DNA of 64,000 nt from Ochrobactrum sp. BTU1 (GTDB lineage: Bacteria; Pseudomonadota; Alphaproteobacteria; Rhizobiales; Rhizobiaceae). The stretch covers positions 372,001 through 436,000 of the forward strand of contig CP076356.1 in NCBI GenBank assembly GCA_018798825.1, in the 5' to 3' direction. Made by a program: the position numbers and the translations under genes. Under the pieces are notes generated by a model. It was given only the letters and a program-made list of their open reading frames with translations. It had not been told where the DNA came from and did no database searches. Positions 37,357-46,551 of this stretch are shown here, piece after piece. Each line of letters opens with the position of its first letter. The stretch's first letter is position 1.

Positions 37357-38229
37357 TCACGACCGCGGTTCGGGCGCAACGATTGCGATTTTTTCCCATG
37401 CTTCCGCCACAGCATTAGGGGTCGAAGCTCGGATACCACACAGGTCACGCGGGTAGTCGACGCTGTCGGCTTCCACCGCACGAGTGGCATGAAACTGACC
37501 GTTTGCAGCACGCAATATCCATCCCCCTTCTTTGCACTCGGGAGAAGCAAGAAAAGCTACACCTGGAGCGACGGTTTCCGGCTTTAGCTCGTCCGGTTCG
37601 CCTTCAACGCCCCACATCCGTGTCTTAGCAACGGGAGAAACAGCATTGACGACGATGCCGTGTGCCGCTCCCTCGTGGGCGAGTACATTCGTGATGCCCA
37701 CGGCGGCCATCTTGGCTGCGGCGTAAGCGATCAGCCCTTTTTGAACGTATTGTGGATAAAGCGCGCGGCAGGAGGTTGTAAGGACGATCCGTCCATATCC
37801 AGCCTTACTCATTATAGGCCATGCTGCTTGAGCGATCCAAAGTGGTGCTTTCGCGGCGATAGTCATCATGCGGTCAAATGAAGCTTCCTCAAGTTCCTCA
37901 ACCGGTTCGTAGTCTACCCAACCAGCGTTGTGGATGACCGCATCAAGACGTCCATTTACGTTCAGACAAGCCTCAATAAGGCTATGGCAGCAATCGCGAG
38001 TGTCGATTGGAGTGTGGAAGGGTTGCGCCATGATCCCATCACTTGAAAGGCTTGAGGCAGCGTTCTCCGCAATCGCGGGGTCCATTCCGGTTCCATCGCG
38101 TCTCGCGCCGACGTCGTGCACGAGGATCGTCGCGCCGAGATGACCGATGGCGCGTGCATAGGCGAGCCCCAAGCCACGGCCCGCTCCCGTTATAAGCACA
38201 GTACGTCCGCGAAAATCTAACTTCTTCAT
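37357..38229 (-). CDS. Short-chain dehydrogenase/reductase
   Basis: 290 residues. The NAD(P) motif is TGAGRGLGLAYA near 13-24, followed by VIHNAGW and the catalytic Ser (VLTTSCR) with Tyr-x3-Lys (AYAAAK). The long C-terminal part (ASTPNAVAEAWEKI) resembles the peroxisomal-multifunctional-enzyme-like hydroxyacyl-CoA dehydrogenase subgroup. ATG 38229 (MKKLDFRG) or 38244 may be the start. Divergent from the LysR gene at 38347. The frame is open past the stop codon for 53 codons. Confidence 0.85.
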   Translation of the reverse strand: MKKLDFRGRTVLITGAGRGLGLAYARAIGHLGATILVHDVGARRDGTGMDPAIAENAASSLSSDGIMAQPFHTPIDTRDCCHSLIEACLNVNGRLDAVIHNAGWVDYEPVEELEEASFDRMMTIAAKAPLWIAQAAWPIMSKAGYGRIVLTTSCRALYPQYVQKGLIAYAAAKMAAVGITNVLAHEGAAHGIVVNAVSPVAKTRMWGVEGEPDELKPETVAPGVAFLASPECKEGGWILRAANGQFHATRAVEADSVDYPRDLCGIRASTPNAVAEAWEKIAIVAPEPRS

Positions 38230-38346
38230 GATTTTTTCCTTCATTGCATGCAGGATGGTCGAAATATTATGATACGTCCAATATTGAAAAAATTAGGTTT
38301 TGATATGTTTGATATATCGAACGGGAAAGCTTCACCAAAACGCGGC

Positions 38347-39243
38347 ATGATCGACCTGCGAAAAATGGAGCAATTCGTGGCAGTCGCGGAGGAGGGGCAC
38401 TTCCACCGTGCGGCCTCACGACTTGGCATGTCTCAACCGCCGTTAACAGTTGCCATTCGACGGTTGGAGGAAGAGCTAGGTGTCGACCTGATCGATAGGG
38501 CCCCCAATCGGATCATCGGGCTTACCGCCGCAGGTCACGCGTTTCTGCGCGAAGCGCGCGAGACCCTTCGTCAGGCACACTTCGCGATCCGCACAGCGCG
38601 GGAAACTGCAGCGGGTTTCTCAGGCATTGTCAGACTGGGGTATGTTGGCAGCGCGCTCTACGGACGGCTCCCCGACACGGTAAAGGCGTTCCGCCACGCA
38701 AGGCCGGACGTGCGATTGGAATTGCGCGAAGCAACAACGGCAATGCAAATTGTTGGCCTGCGCGACGGGGCACTCGATGCCGCTATCGTCATTCCTCCCC
38801 TTGGAGATGCTGACGGTATCGCTCAACATGTCTTCGATCATGACCGGCTTTGCATAGCCTTGCCGTTCGATCATCCCTTGTCTCAGAGCACGGGGCTAGT
38901 CCTCGCTGACCTTTCGGACAGCAAGTTTATTTTGTGGCCTATGCTTGAAGGACGTGGGTTTCACCTTAAGGTGGTGCGGTTGTGTGCGGATGCCGGCTTT
39001 GTTCCGCAAATCGCCCAGGAAGCGCACGGGATGCACGCCGTTTTATCGCTCGTTGCTGTGGGAGCAGGAATTTCCATTGTTCCCGCCAGCATGGCGAGCT
39101 TCCGCCCTGATCGCATTGCGTATCATGAAATCGCCGACCCACAAGCCGCGTTCGAGCTGTGTTTGATGGTTTGCGAGCCAACACCCGCCACCACGGCATT
39201 TGTCAAAATTGCCACAGACTCGACAGGGCGTTTCAGTTCTTAG
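38347..39243 (+). CDS. LysR-family regulator (BenM/CatM-like)
   Basis: 298 residues from MIDLRKMEQF, the canonical LysR opening; the frame is open to 38248. The HTH spans about 1-60 (FVAVAEEGHFHRAASRLGMSQPPLTVAIRRLEEELG). The effector domain has the CbnR/BenM-like GIVRLGYVGSALYGRLP and ELREATTAMQIVGLRDGALDAAI. It likely governs the divergent SDR gene across 117 bp, with an aromatic or other organic acid as effector. Confidence 0.87.
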   Translation: MIDLRKMEQFVAVAEEGHFHRAASRLGMSQPPLTVAIRRLEEELGVDLIDRAPNRIIGLTAAGHAFLREARETLRQAHFAIRTARETAAGFSGIVRLGYVGSALYGRLPDTVKAFRHARPDVRLELREATTAMQIVGLRDGALDAAIVIPPLGDADGIAQHVFDHDRLCIALPFDHPLSQSTGLVLADLSDSKFILWPMLEGRGFHLKVVRLCADAGFVPQIAQEAHGMHAVLSLVAVGAGISIVPASMASFRPDRIAYHEIADPQAAFELCLMVCEPTPATTAFVKIATDSTGRFSS

Positions 39244-39906
39244 ATCGACTAGCGCCTGAACAACTGTGGAGTGGAGGAAATATACCCAAGTTTAAAAGGG
39301 GTGGGGAAAGCAGTCGCAACACCCGCGATTGTGGTTTCAGCCTAAATCGCTCTGTAATTGACCCAACCCGATGCGTTCAGTGGTGCTTGAAGCCACGAAG
39401 AAACGCGATTTGCAGCACTTTGGCTCCGCATACGCCCGCAACAAATAAGTTGCTCCTTTTTTCGACAGAGATTGCAATTTTTATCTGATAAATCCGTGTT
39501 CAACCATTTCGCATCTCGATAATCCTTGTCGGCTGGGTAACGGTAGCGGGCACAATGCCGGTGCGATAGGCATTAAAGCAACGCAGTCTGTTTTTCATTT
39601 TCGTTTGGCGTATATAAATGTAAAGATCACATATTATAAAGTTTAGAATTGACGGAATGGAATTAAACAAGTAAATAAGAAATGTATTTGGATATATTTC
39701 TTGCATTGCGCACTCGATTATTTTTCGCTTAAAACTTATAATATTAGAATATATATCCTGAATTAGCACCACGCCTTTAAATGACCTTAATTTTTTTCTT
39801 GCATTATATATCGAAATGCCCGACTGTAGGCCGTCGGCAATAGATTTTTTAAACGGGTCGTCGACGGGGCAAAGTGTCCATGCCCGCAATGTGAAAGGAG
39901 GACGCT
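39244..39906. other. AT-rich gene-poor stretch
   Basis: A 129-codon minus frame (39500-39889) is Ile/Lys-rich with base composition unlike its neighbours and has no family signal; I do not call it. The AAGGAGGA of the next small ORF ends the stretch. Confidence 0.3.
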
Positions 39907-40131
39907 ATGTCTTCCAGTATCCATCTTGTAAATTTCCATATCAGCAACAGAATCCTCAATCAGATGATGGCCAAAGCAGGTTACGTGACGGCTAGAATGA
40001 AGCCACTACCCGGCCCACTCTTTCATCAATCGAATTTAGTGTTACATCACTTCATGTCGGGCGTGATGCGAGACCATCGGGTTGAAAGCGCGCCATTCCC
40101 AGAAGCGACTGCTGCTTACGGAACGCCCTAA
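39907..40131 (+). CDS. Small protein of unknown function, strong ribosome binding site
   Basis: 74 residues, basic and with several His (SNLVLHHFMSGVMRDHRVE). The only good evidence is the near-perfect AAGGAGGA four bases before ATG. No signal peptide, membrane helix or known family. It opens a set of three such short ORFs in a decayed region. Confidence 0.4.
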   Translation: MSSSIHLVNFHISNRILNQMMAKAGYVTARMKPLPGPLFHQSNLVLHHFMSGVMRDHRVESAPFPEATAAYGTP

Positions 40132-40261
40132 TTCATCAACTGCGCTTCTCCAGCGCCGTTGACCCCACCCACCTCATCGCTAAAAAACGTTTAAGTAATT
40201 CTTTCAGGTCATTCTCTTTCAAAATAAAATCAATAAAAGGTTTTGTTTTTCGAGATAAAAC

Positions 40262-40289
40262 TTGACTAATAGAACGCTGAGAATATAGT
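40262..40289 (+). promoter_or_regulatory. Sigma-70-like promoter
   Basis: TTGACT, 16 bases, TATAGT: close to consensus in both hexamers. Transcription would begin near 40296 and reads toward the small ORFs at 40695 and 40932. The 400 bases before the first of these hold a 116-codon TTG-start frame (40391-40741) that I cannot support as a gene. Confidence 0.5.
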
Positions 40290-40694
40290 ACGAGTATAGT
40301 TTTCGCGCATTTATTAATGCGCTGTGAACGAATAGCATTCTTATAGATTGTATAAACTCACGCCAAGCATCAGAGCGTCGCAATTTATATTTGAGCATAT
40401 TGGTTTTTCATAAAAACGAAGCGGCTAAGCGGTTCAATACCCTTGCCTTTCTATTCGATGACCGCAGCGTGGACGCCGATGGTATCCCGTCAGCAGTTCG
40501 TCGGTCTGCCTCTGTGGCGCGTCGTATGGACTATCAATTGATCTGTAACATGAGACAAAGATGGCTGGCCGGGAACTTTAGCCTGTCAGTTTATCCGGGC
40601 ATGGACGGCGCGCGGACGCTTTTTCGAGCGACGATGCGTGTTCGAACTCTTCATCATAGCCGCTTGAAGATAAAGATTTTACAGGAAGGTTCCT

Positions 40695-40883
40695 ATGGTA
40701 AATCCAACAAGTCATGCATATACACCTGTCGCACAGGCTGAACTAAGCGGTGCGTCGACTAAAAAGCCACAGCAGTTGCCAATTACGCCGATAATCCAGC
40801 AACGTCGATCAAACGAATGGTCAATGCTCTCAAATGTCCTGAGACGGAGCGGCGGCGGATGTTCGAAAAGTCGTGCTCGATAG
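40695..40883 (+). CDS. Small protein of unknown function
   Basis: 62 residues, Ser/Pro/Gln-rich with a basic C-terminus (GGGCSKSRAR). It is called because AGGAAGG lies six bases before ATG and a promoter-like sequence lies upstream. No recognised family. It could be a regulatory or leader peptide. Confidence 0.35.
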   Translation: MVNPTSHAYTPVAQAELSGASTKKPQQLPITPIIQQRRSNEWSMLSNVLRRSGGGCSKSRAR

Positions 40884-40931
40884 GCTCAAATCAAGCTTGG
40901 TTTGAGTCTGTGAGTAGACAAAGGAGTAGCG

Positions 40932-41114
40932 ATGATGCCAGAACTAACTAAAGATAATCTCTTCAAGCCGCAGCCTGCGTTGAGTACTTCTCAGAGATTG
41001 CGCATGAACCATCCAGCATGGAAGATCCTCGATGACGAGAAATCAGCGGTTAAACTAAAGACGGATCGTTTGAGAGCGGCACGCGTAGCACGTGACGATA
41101 TTAATGACCGCTAG
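40932..41114 (+). CDS. Small charged protein of unknown function
   Basis: 60 residues, highly charged in its second half (DDEKSAVKLKTDRLRAARVA), predicted helical. AAAGGAG stands just before a double ATG. It is 48 bp after the previous small ORF and may be cotranscribed. No family recognised. Confidence 0.4.
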   Translation: MMPELTKDNLFKPQPALSTSQRLRMNHPAWKILDDEKSAVKLKTDRLRAARVARDDINDR

Positions 41115-41374
41115 GTCAATTGATTTTCTTTAAGCTGTGGTGCGAGAGAAAACGATCGCCCACGCCTTGCGCTTGTTTTTAAAGAAACTGCCGCGAGAAG
41201 AGCTACTTTGGAAACTCTACCCAAGGTCGGCTATGAAAAGCCGATAGACAAATGGTTTCGACAAAGAGAATGCCGCACCCGCGCCCCAATAACACGCCAG
41301 TAACAAGGCTTGACGCGCAAAATTGAACGCTTAGCTTAGACTCAAGCCCTTCTGCGGATGATTACGTCATTCTA

Positions 41375-42104
41375 GTGCAGGACATCTCGGCGATTTGCGC
41401 TGAGCTTCTTAAAATTAACAACGTGGATATCGATCGCAATTTCTTCGCCATGGATGCAGACTCCTGGACCCTCGTCGAGGTTCAGACGCGCTTAGCAGAG
41501 AGGCTTCATCTACCGATCAAATGGAGAGACATACTTCGATGCAGAAGTGTCTCATCGCTTGCGTATTATCTCTGTTCTCGTCATCACAAAATGACGCCTA
41601 CTGGCTCGAACATCTGTCTGGCGGATTTTGCTATTGCAAAGTTGGGTCACAAAAAAGCCAGCAACCAACCAAAACTTGTAATTGGTGGCGGTTTTCAGGA
41701 CAATTATTCGCTGCTCCATCTCGAAAGTTTGCTCTTAAGCGACAGTCCATCATTCTCGTCGATACACCGCGCACAAGCGCTGACGATATTCCAGAAGATG
41801 AGGGCTTCGCATTTCTGGCAGCCTGCATCTCTAAGATATCTAAGATCTCGAAGGCAGAAGATCTGACGAGCATAGATCTGACCGGTATATCCTAGGGTGG
41901 TTTAGTGCGACTGAGTTTGCGTATCAATGGCCAGAGAGAATTGAGCAGATGGTGCTAGTTGGTGCATCCGAAACCCAGAATGCGACAGCCAGGCAGCGAT
42001 TAGACTATGCCCTTGATCTGCTTAGACGAGGCGAGAAAAATGCAGCCGTGATGGGAATCCTCATAAAACGAAGCTGGATGGCGGACACACTGATTGGTTC
42101 ATAG
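41375..42104 (+). pseudogene. Frameshifted carrier-domain plus alpha/beta-hydrolase gene
   Basis: The first frame from GTG 41375 gives a phosphopantetheine-carrier-like domain (ISAICAELLKINNVDIDRNFF, then DADSWTLVEVQTRLAERL). Ser30 sits in the DS-x2-L attachment motif. It then begins a hydrolase core (PKLVIGGGFQDNY). Near 41735 the reading shifts to a second frame (SIILVDTPRTSADDIP, then LTSIDLTGIS), and near 41892 to a third (GWFSATEFAYQWPERIEQM, then VLVGAS). Two one-base deletions explain everything; the second falls in the nucleophile elbow (G-I-S-L-G). It looks like a dead carrier-thioesterase protein, as found at the end of NRPS assembly lines. Confidence 0.6.
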
Positions 42105-42514
42105 CAATATTGGAGCAGAAGGAAAATAAGGTTAACTTAGAACCGCGCGGCACCCATGCATGAAAGACCCCCGTGACCCACTGCTTTCAGCGTAAAGCGA
42201 TGCTTGGCTAAGGAGGCCGGCCGAGTCTAGGAAATGATATTTGAAGGATACGCATTCAGCGTGGAGTATGGCCGTTCGGCCCACTTGACCGTCGAATAAG
42301 TCTCGCAAGTCAGACGGCATTCAACGTGAGTATTGTCACTTGGCAACAAAACTGGCTGGCCGACATCTGCGGTGCCTTGCGATTAAATCGTAATCATCGT
42401 GGCTGGTAAGGGGGGTATATTGGTGAGTATCACAGACCAAGTCGGCTGATTGTCACAGTTATTGGTAGGGCGTTTCTTATTTGAAAAACCTTGCCTTCAT
42501 TGGAGAGAACGAGA
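42105..42514. other. Intergenic stretch before an orphan terminator
   Basis: No supported ORF on either strand. Because it ends in a strong terminator, it may encode a small RNA; no good promoter was identified. Confidence 0.3.
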
Positions 42515-42567
42515 GGCAGTCACTCGGCAAATAGCGTGGAAGTCCGAGTGACTGCCCTTTTTTCTTT
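42515..42567 (+). terminator. Strong rho-independent terminator without an adjacent gene
   Basis: GGCAGTCACTCGG (42515-42527) pairs perfectly over 13 bases with CCGAGTGACTGCC (42544-42556), with a 16-base loop, then CTTTTTTCTTT. The nearest + strand coding remnant ends about 400 bp upstream. Confidence 0.8.
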
Positions 42568-43080
42568 AATTATCAAGTCATAAAATCTGATTTGAATATT
42601 TATAAGGCCTCGCTAATGCGGTGGATGAAAAATAATAGTTTAATATAAAAACACATTACTATTTAAGATTAACTAATGATACCCCAATATATTGCCCCAA
42701 ATTTACTTATCAATCTCAATAAAATCGCAAACCTGCACGCACCACTTCTATTCTATATGGCTGCAGTCCGCTACTGATACGAGAAATTCTCAACCCGTTT
42801 GGTGATGGGGATTGAGCTTGAAAATTCAGTAAAATCATTGAGTGACGATTGCGCCCTCGACGGAAATTGCGAGGTTCTCAATCAGACGATACGCTTCCTG
42901 ATTACATTGAACTCTTATCCGGAGACGACGATTGCAGGCCGGTCTCACCGGGTTCAGTGGCCGTTCCGGGCGCTGCCTCAATTCTCGTCAATCTAAAGAA
43001 AAGCCTGCGTTGATTGCGGGTCCGTTTGATATCGATTGCGGTTCGCTACAATCAAGTGCCGGTTGCGGGAGCGACCACGC
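42568..43080. other. Intergenic stretch, AT-rich then GC-richer
   Basis: A 65-codon frame at 42799 lacks a good binding site. A second frame around 42920-43070 is protein-like in parts (SPGSVAVPGAASILVNLKKS) but is broken by a stop; possibly another gene remnant. Confidence 0.3.
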
Positions 43081-43281
43081 TCACTTTACGCCAAGTTCCG
43101 CTATGTTGTTCTCCACAGCTGCAATGTTTAGTTCCAGCTCAGCAATTTGTCTGAGCGCATTATTGCTGGGCAAGCTGTCATTCTCAGCTGCAATTTCCAG
43201 AAGCCGCCGCTGCTCGGCCTTCAAGTTTTTTGAAAGCTGCTTAAAGCGTTGCACAAGCTTTTTGTCGTCAGTTGAAGTCAA
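43081..43281 (-). CDS. Small coiled-coil protein of unknown function
   Basis: 66 residues, almost wholly predicted helical with heptad-like Leu/Ile spacing (LVQRFKQLSKNLKAEQRRLL; QIAELELNIAAVENNIAEL). The start appears to be TTG 43281 with AAAGGACA eight bases upstream. No signal peptide. Unknown family. Confidence 0.45.
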   Translation of the reverse strand: MTSTDDKKLVQRFKQLSKNLKAEQRRLLEIAAENDSLPSNNALRQIAELELNIAAVENNIAELGVK

Positions 43282-43474
43282 CGGATTGTCCTTTTTGTCA
43301 TTTTGTTATTGCATTATCTAGCAAATAGGCACAGAAAAACATAGCACTGATCGCTCATCTAATTGTTAAAAGCCTCAGGTGTGCCGAAAGCTGTCAGACG
43401 GACAAATATCAACAGTGACTGAAATTCTTAATTTGTGCGGGTTCTGTGCAAGCAGCCATTTTCAGCGCATAACG

Positions 43475-43496
43475 TTCACTTCGAAATCGAAGTGAA
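43475..43496. repeat. Perfect 10-bp inverted repeat with 2-bp centre
   Basis: TTCACTTCGA and TCGAAGTGAA are separated by AA. A second outer pair AGCGC/GCGCT flanks it. No T-run follows, so an operator or cruciform site is more likely than a terminator. It lies in the 397-bp gap between the small coiled-coil gene and clcA, which otherwise shows no gene. Confidence 0.5.
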
Positions 43497-43678
43497 AGCG
43501 CTTCATAAGGAAAACAGACCAACTTTGGGTTTTCCGAGCTAATCGTGGCTACAATTTTTAAAAGTATCCCTCGATTACATCCTTCTCAACTAGACAAAAT
43601 TTCGAGCGTAAGGATTACAGGGATCGTTGGAGGGTTCATTGAATCATACCTCAATCATCAATCAACGCTGTTTCGCAC

Positions 43679-45094
43679 CTAAGCCAGACCAGCTCGCTCC
43701 TCCGAAGCTATGGGCTTTGGTTTAATACCCGCCTGGGCCAACGTGCGGTCAAGTAATTGCTCGTAAAGCGGTCGTCCACCCATGAACTGTGCAGTAAGGT
43801 TAGCCGCCAAGCAAGTCAAAATTAGCGGTATTGTAAGACCATAAGAAGAAGTGAGTTCTAGCGTCAAAACAACTCCCACGATAGGTGCGCGTACGGAAGC
43901 TGTAAAAAGGCCACCCATAGCAGCGATCGCGAAGGCAAGAGGGATATTCTCAGCATTCAGAACGAGCATTTCAATCAGACCACCGAAAGCCAAACCAATG
44001 CAGGTTGCAAGTGCAAGTATGGGAGCAAAGATACCCCCAGGAACGCCACTGGCATAGCTGCCAACCATCGTTAAGAAACGTAAGCAAGCAAGTCCCAGAA
44101 GCAGCAGTAAGCCCGGGTTTCCATTGGTGAGTTGCCGAATGATCAGGTCGCCGCCTGTGACTGAGAGAGGCATGAGGATAAACAGCACACCAATGCCCAG
44201 ACCAATCAGTGCAGGAAAAAGATAGGGTACCCGCGAATGCAACCGGGCTGCGATACCACCTGTCCAAAGGATGCTTCTATTCAATCCAACACCAATGAAA
44301 CCAAGCAGGCACCCCAGAACAAAAAAGCCTGGGAGCAGGTGCAATGACACGTCAATTTTGGGCATTGAAAGGTCAGGGGCCGTGCCGCCGATGATCTGAG
44401 CCATGATCGTTGAGAGTAATGCGGCTGCTATAACGCCCATATAGGTGCGGAACGTGTAGGGGAATTGGCGGTGCGTTTCTTCAATGACGAACAGAACGGC
44501 TGCAAGCGGCGCATTGAAAGCGCATGCAAGGCCAGCCGCAGCACCTGCGGCCAGCAGCCCTCGGCGCTCAGGGACGCTGTTTCTGAAAAAATCATTGAGA
44601 GCAGCACCCAGCGAAGCGCCAATATGGATTGTAGGGCCTTCACGACCGAGTACCAGACCCGATGAGATCGATAAGATGCCCATACTGAACTTCACAGGGA
44701 GAATTCGCCGCCAATGAACGACCCGCAGGCCTTCCATTGCGCCTTCGATCTCTTGAACGCCACTGCCGCCCGCTTCTGGTGCAATACGTCTGACGATATA
44801 GGCGGCAAATACCGTACACAGCATCGTAATCAGTGCAACGCTGATCAGCAGCTTAGGACCACTGATATACTCACTGACCATATGAGGCCAAGCAATCAGA
44901 ATATTGATGATAAGATGAAAGTAAGATCCCACGATCCCGGTGAGAATGCCTGTCAAACAAGCCAGTGCGATGAACCTTGCCTGAGCGGAACGGCTTCCGG
45001 CATTTCCCAGCAGAAGAACTGGATCAGAAATCTTCGTTAGAGAACCCGCATTCTCAGTAATACCATTTGTGGATTCTTCTGTCTTCACCACCAC
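43679..45094 (-). CDS. clcA: ClcA-type chloride channel/antiporter
   Basis: 471 residues with many hydrophobic helices. ClC motifs: GSGVQEIEGAM near 110 (usually GSGIPxxE), GREGPTIHIGA near 150 with the gating Glu, and GVPGGIFAPIL near 345. The internal proton Glu is kept in FVIEETHRQFP, which marks an H+/Cl- antiporter rather than a channel. ClcA supports survival in strong acid. GTG start after AAAGGGTG. Confidence 0.92.
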   Translation of the reverse strand: MVVKTEESTNGITENAGSLTKISDPVLLLGNAGSRSAQARFIALACLTGILTGIVGSYFHLIINILIAWPHMVSEYISGPKLLISVALITMLCTVFAAYIVRRIAPEAGGSGVQEIEGAMEGLRVVHWRRILPVKFSMGILSISSGLVLGREGPTIHIGASLGAALNDFFRNSVPERRGLLAAGAAAGLACAFNAPLAAVLFVIEETHRQFPYTFRTYMGVIAAALLSTIMAQIIGGTAPDLSMPKIDVSLHLLPGFFVLGCLLGFIGVGLNRSILWTGGIAARLHSRVPYLFPALIGLGIGVLFILMPLSVTGGDLIIRQLTNGNPGLLLLLGLACLRFLTMVGSYASGVPGGIFAPILALATCIGLAFGGLIEMLVLNAENIPLAFAIAAMGGLFTASVRAPIVGVVLTLELTSSYGLTIPLILTCLAANLTAQFMGGRPLYEQLLDRTLAQAGIKPKPIASEERAGLA

Positions 45095-45436
45095 CCTTTA
45101 CCCCATTTTCTATATCGAGAAACAGCAAACCCTCGTTTGATGTCGAGCACAATGGTTTGTCATTTATCCCTGATGGACAGAAACATTCAAGCCACGAAAG
45201 CCTCTGCAAGTGTATGTCAAATTGCTGCCTGCAGGCTACATTTCCGGAGAACCAAAGCACTACAAAAAAGCATAAGGCACCGAATAGCATAGAACTGTCC
45301 GAATATGTCAAAAACCCTTTGTGGGTTCTGACTTCGATGCGGTGGATGCGATGGCTGAGAGCATAACAGTCCGCTGAGCAAATTGATAAAGACAGTCTGC
45401 CAAAAACGGTCAATCCAATGCCCTTCATCTCGGTAT
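45095..45436. other. Intergenic region upstream of clcA
   Basis: It holds the clcA promoter region on the minus strand and the end of the MscS gene. No gene supported. Confidence 0.3.
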
Positions 45437-46477
45437 TCACGGATCTGTCGTGCTCACTTCGATCTGTGGATGCGTGTCCCTTGAGGAGGGCTGCATGTAA
45501 AGCGTTTCACTTGAGAAAGCGAAGTCGGCACCATTTGAATGGACGATTTCGATAATTTTGAGGTAGATTTCCTGTTGTGCAGCCAGCCATTCTGCCCAAA
45601 CGGTCGTTTTTGTGAAGCAATAGACCATTATATTGAGCGACGAGTCACCAAAGGCGTCAAAATAAACCAACAACGTCTGTTTTTGATCAATATCTTTGTT
45701 GCCTTTCAGCATATTGCGAATGCTCTCAACTACAACTGAGATTTTATCTGCATCCTCATAGCGCAGACCAATTGTCGTTGTGATGCGTCTGTTCGTCATA
45801 CGTCCAGGATTGACCACACTGATCGTGGAAAACACCGCATTCGGAACATAAAGCGGGCGTTTATCAAACGTCATGATCTTCGTTATCCGCCAACCAATTT
45901 CGACCACTGTGCCTTCAATGTTCCGATCGGGTGAGCTGATCCAGTCACCGATACTGAAAGGACGGTCGAAATAAAGCATGACGCCGGAGAAAAGATTGCT
46001 CAGCATATCCTTTCCCGCCACGCCGATAGCGATGCCGCCGATGCCACCGAAAGCGAGCAGTCCTGAAAGCCCAATACCAAAATGCTCGCCGAAAAGGAGC
46101 AGGATGATCAGAAATATAGTCAGCTTCAAAATTCGCGCAACCATACGTGCCGAAGTCACGTCATTGCCCCGATTGATCTGGCTGTGTGTCAGGCGGTTGA
46201 TCAGCTGGAAGAGTTGTTGCATGGCAAGAAGCGCCATTACAAAACTAGTGGCAGTTTTGATCATATCAGGTGTAATGTCGGTGATATGATAATCCTTGAG
46301 CAACATATAGGCGGCTTGTCGGATCGTCAGGATCGCGCCGAACATCATCGCAATGAACACAAGATGGATAGATATGCTGTGTGACCATCCGCGCCTACGG
46401 CGCATCAGGAACCATGCCGCAAAGGCAGCGAGAGAAAATAAAATCGTGACACCAGCAGCTACCCAGTATTTCGACAT
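45437..46477 (-). CDS. MscS-family mechanosensitive channel
   Basis: 346 residues. About four membrane helices come first; the pore-lining segment is [38 protein letters not shown] near 130-165. The cytoplasmic beta domain ([21 protein letters not shown], then [15 protein letters not shown]) follows. The channel opens on osmotic downshock. It lies 74 bp after the TolC-like gene on the same strand and could be transcribed with the efflux operon. Confidence 0.9.
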   Translation of the reverse strand: MSKYWVAAGVTILFSLAAFAAWFLMRRRRGWSHSISIHLVFIAMMFGAILTIRQAAYMLLKDYHITDITPDMIKTATSFVMALLAMQQLFQLINRLTHSQINRGNDVTSARMVARILKLTIFLIILLLFGEHFGIGLSGLLAFGGIGGIAIGVAGKDMLSNLFSGVMLYFDRPFSIGDWISSPDRNIEGTVVEIGWRITKIMTFDKRPLYVPNAVFSTISVVNPGRMTNRRITTTIGLRYEDADKISVVVESIRNMLKGNKDIDQKQTLLVYFDAFGDSSLNIMVYCFTKTTVWAEWLAAQQEIYLKIIEIVHSNGADFAFSSETLYMQPSSRDTHPQIEVSTTDP

Positions 46478-46551
46478 CTAATCCCTGTAGCTAGAGTTTG
46501 AAACCAACAAACGCTTCGGGGTTTTGCTTCTGTTATTTCCAAACGAAAAAC

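Noticed and set aside
39500..39889. 129-codon minus-strand ORF
   Set aside because: Strongly Ile/Lys-biased, as expected for chance reading of AT-rich DNA, with no family, signal or ribosome binding site that I trust.
40391..40741. 116-codon + strand ORF starting at TTG
   Set aside because: No binding site before the TTG and no recognisable domain; it overlaps the better-supported short ORF at 40695.
39244..43678. Insertion sequence, prophage or CRISPR in the gene-poor stretch
   Set aside because: No transposase, integrase, terminal repeats or regularly spaced repeats were found; the stretch is better explained as decayed DNA.
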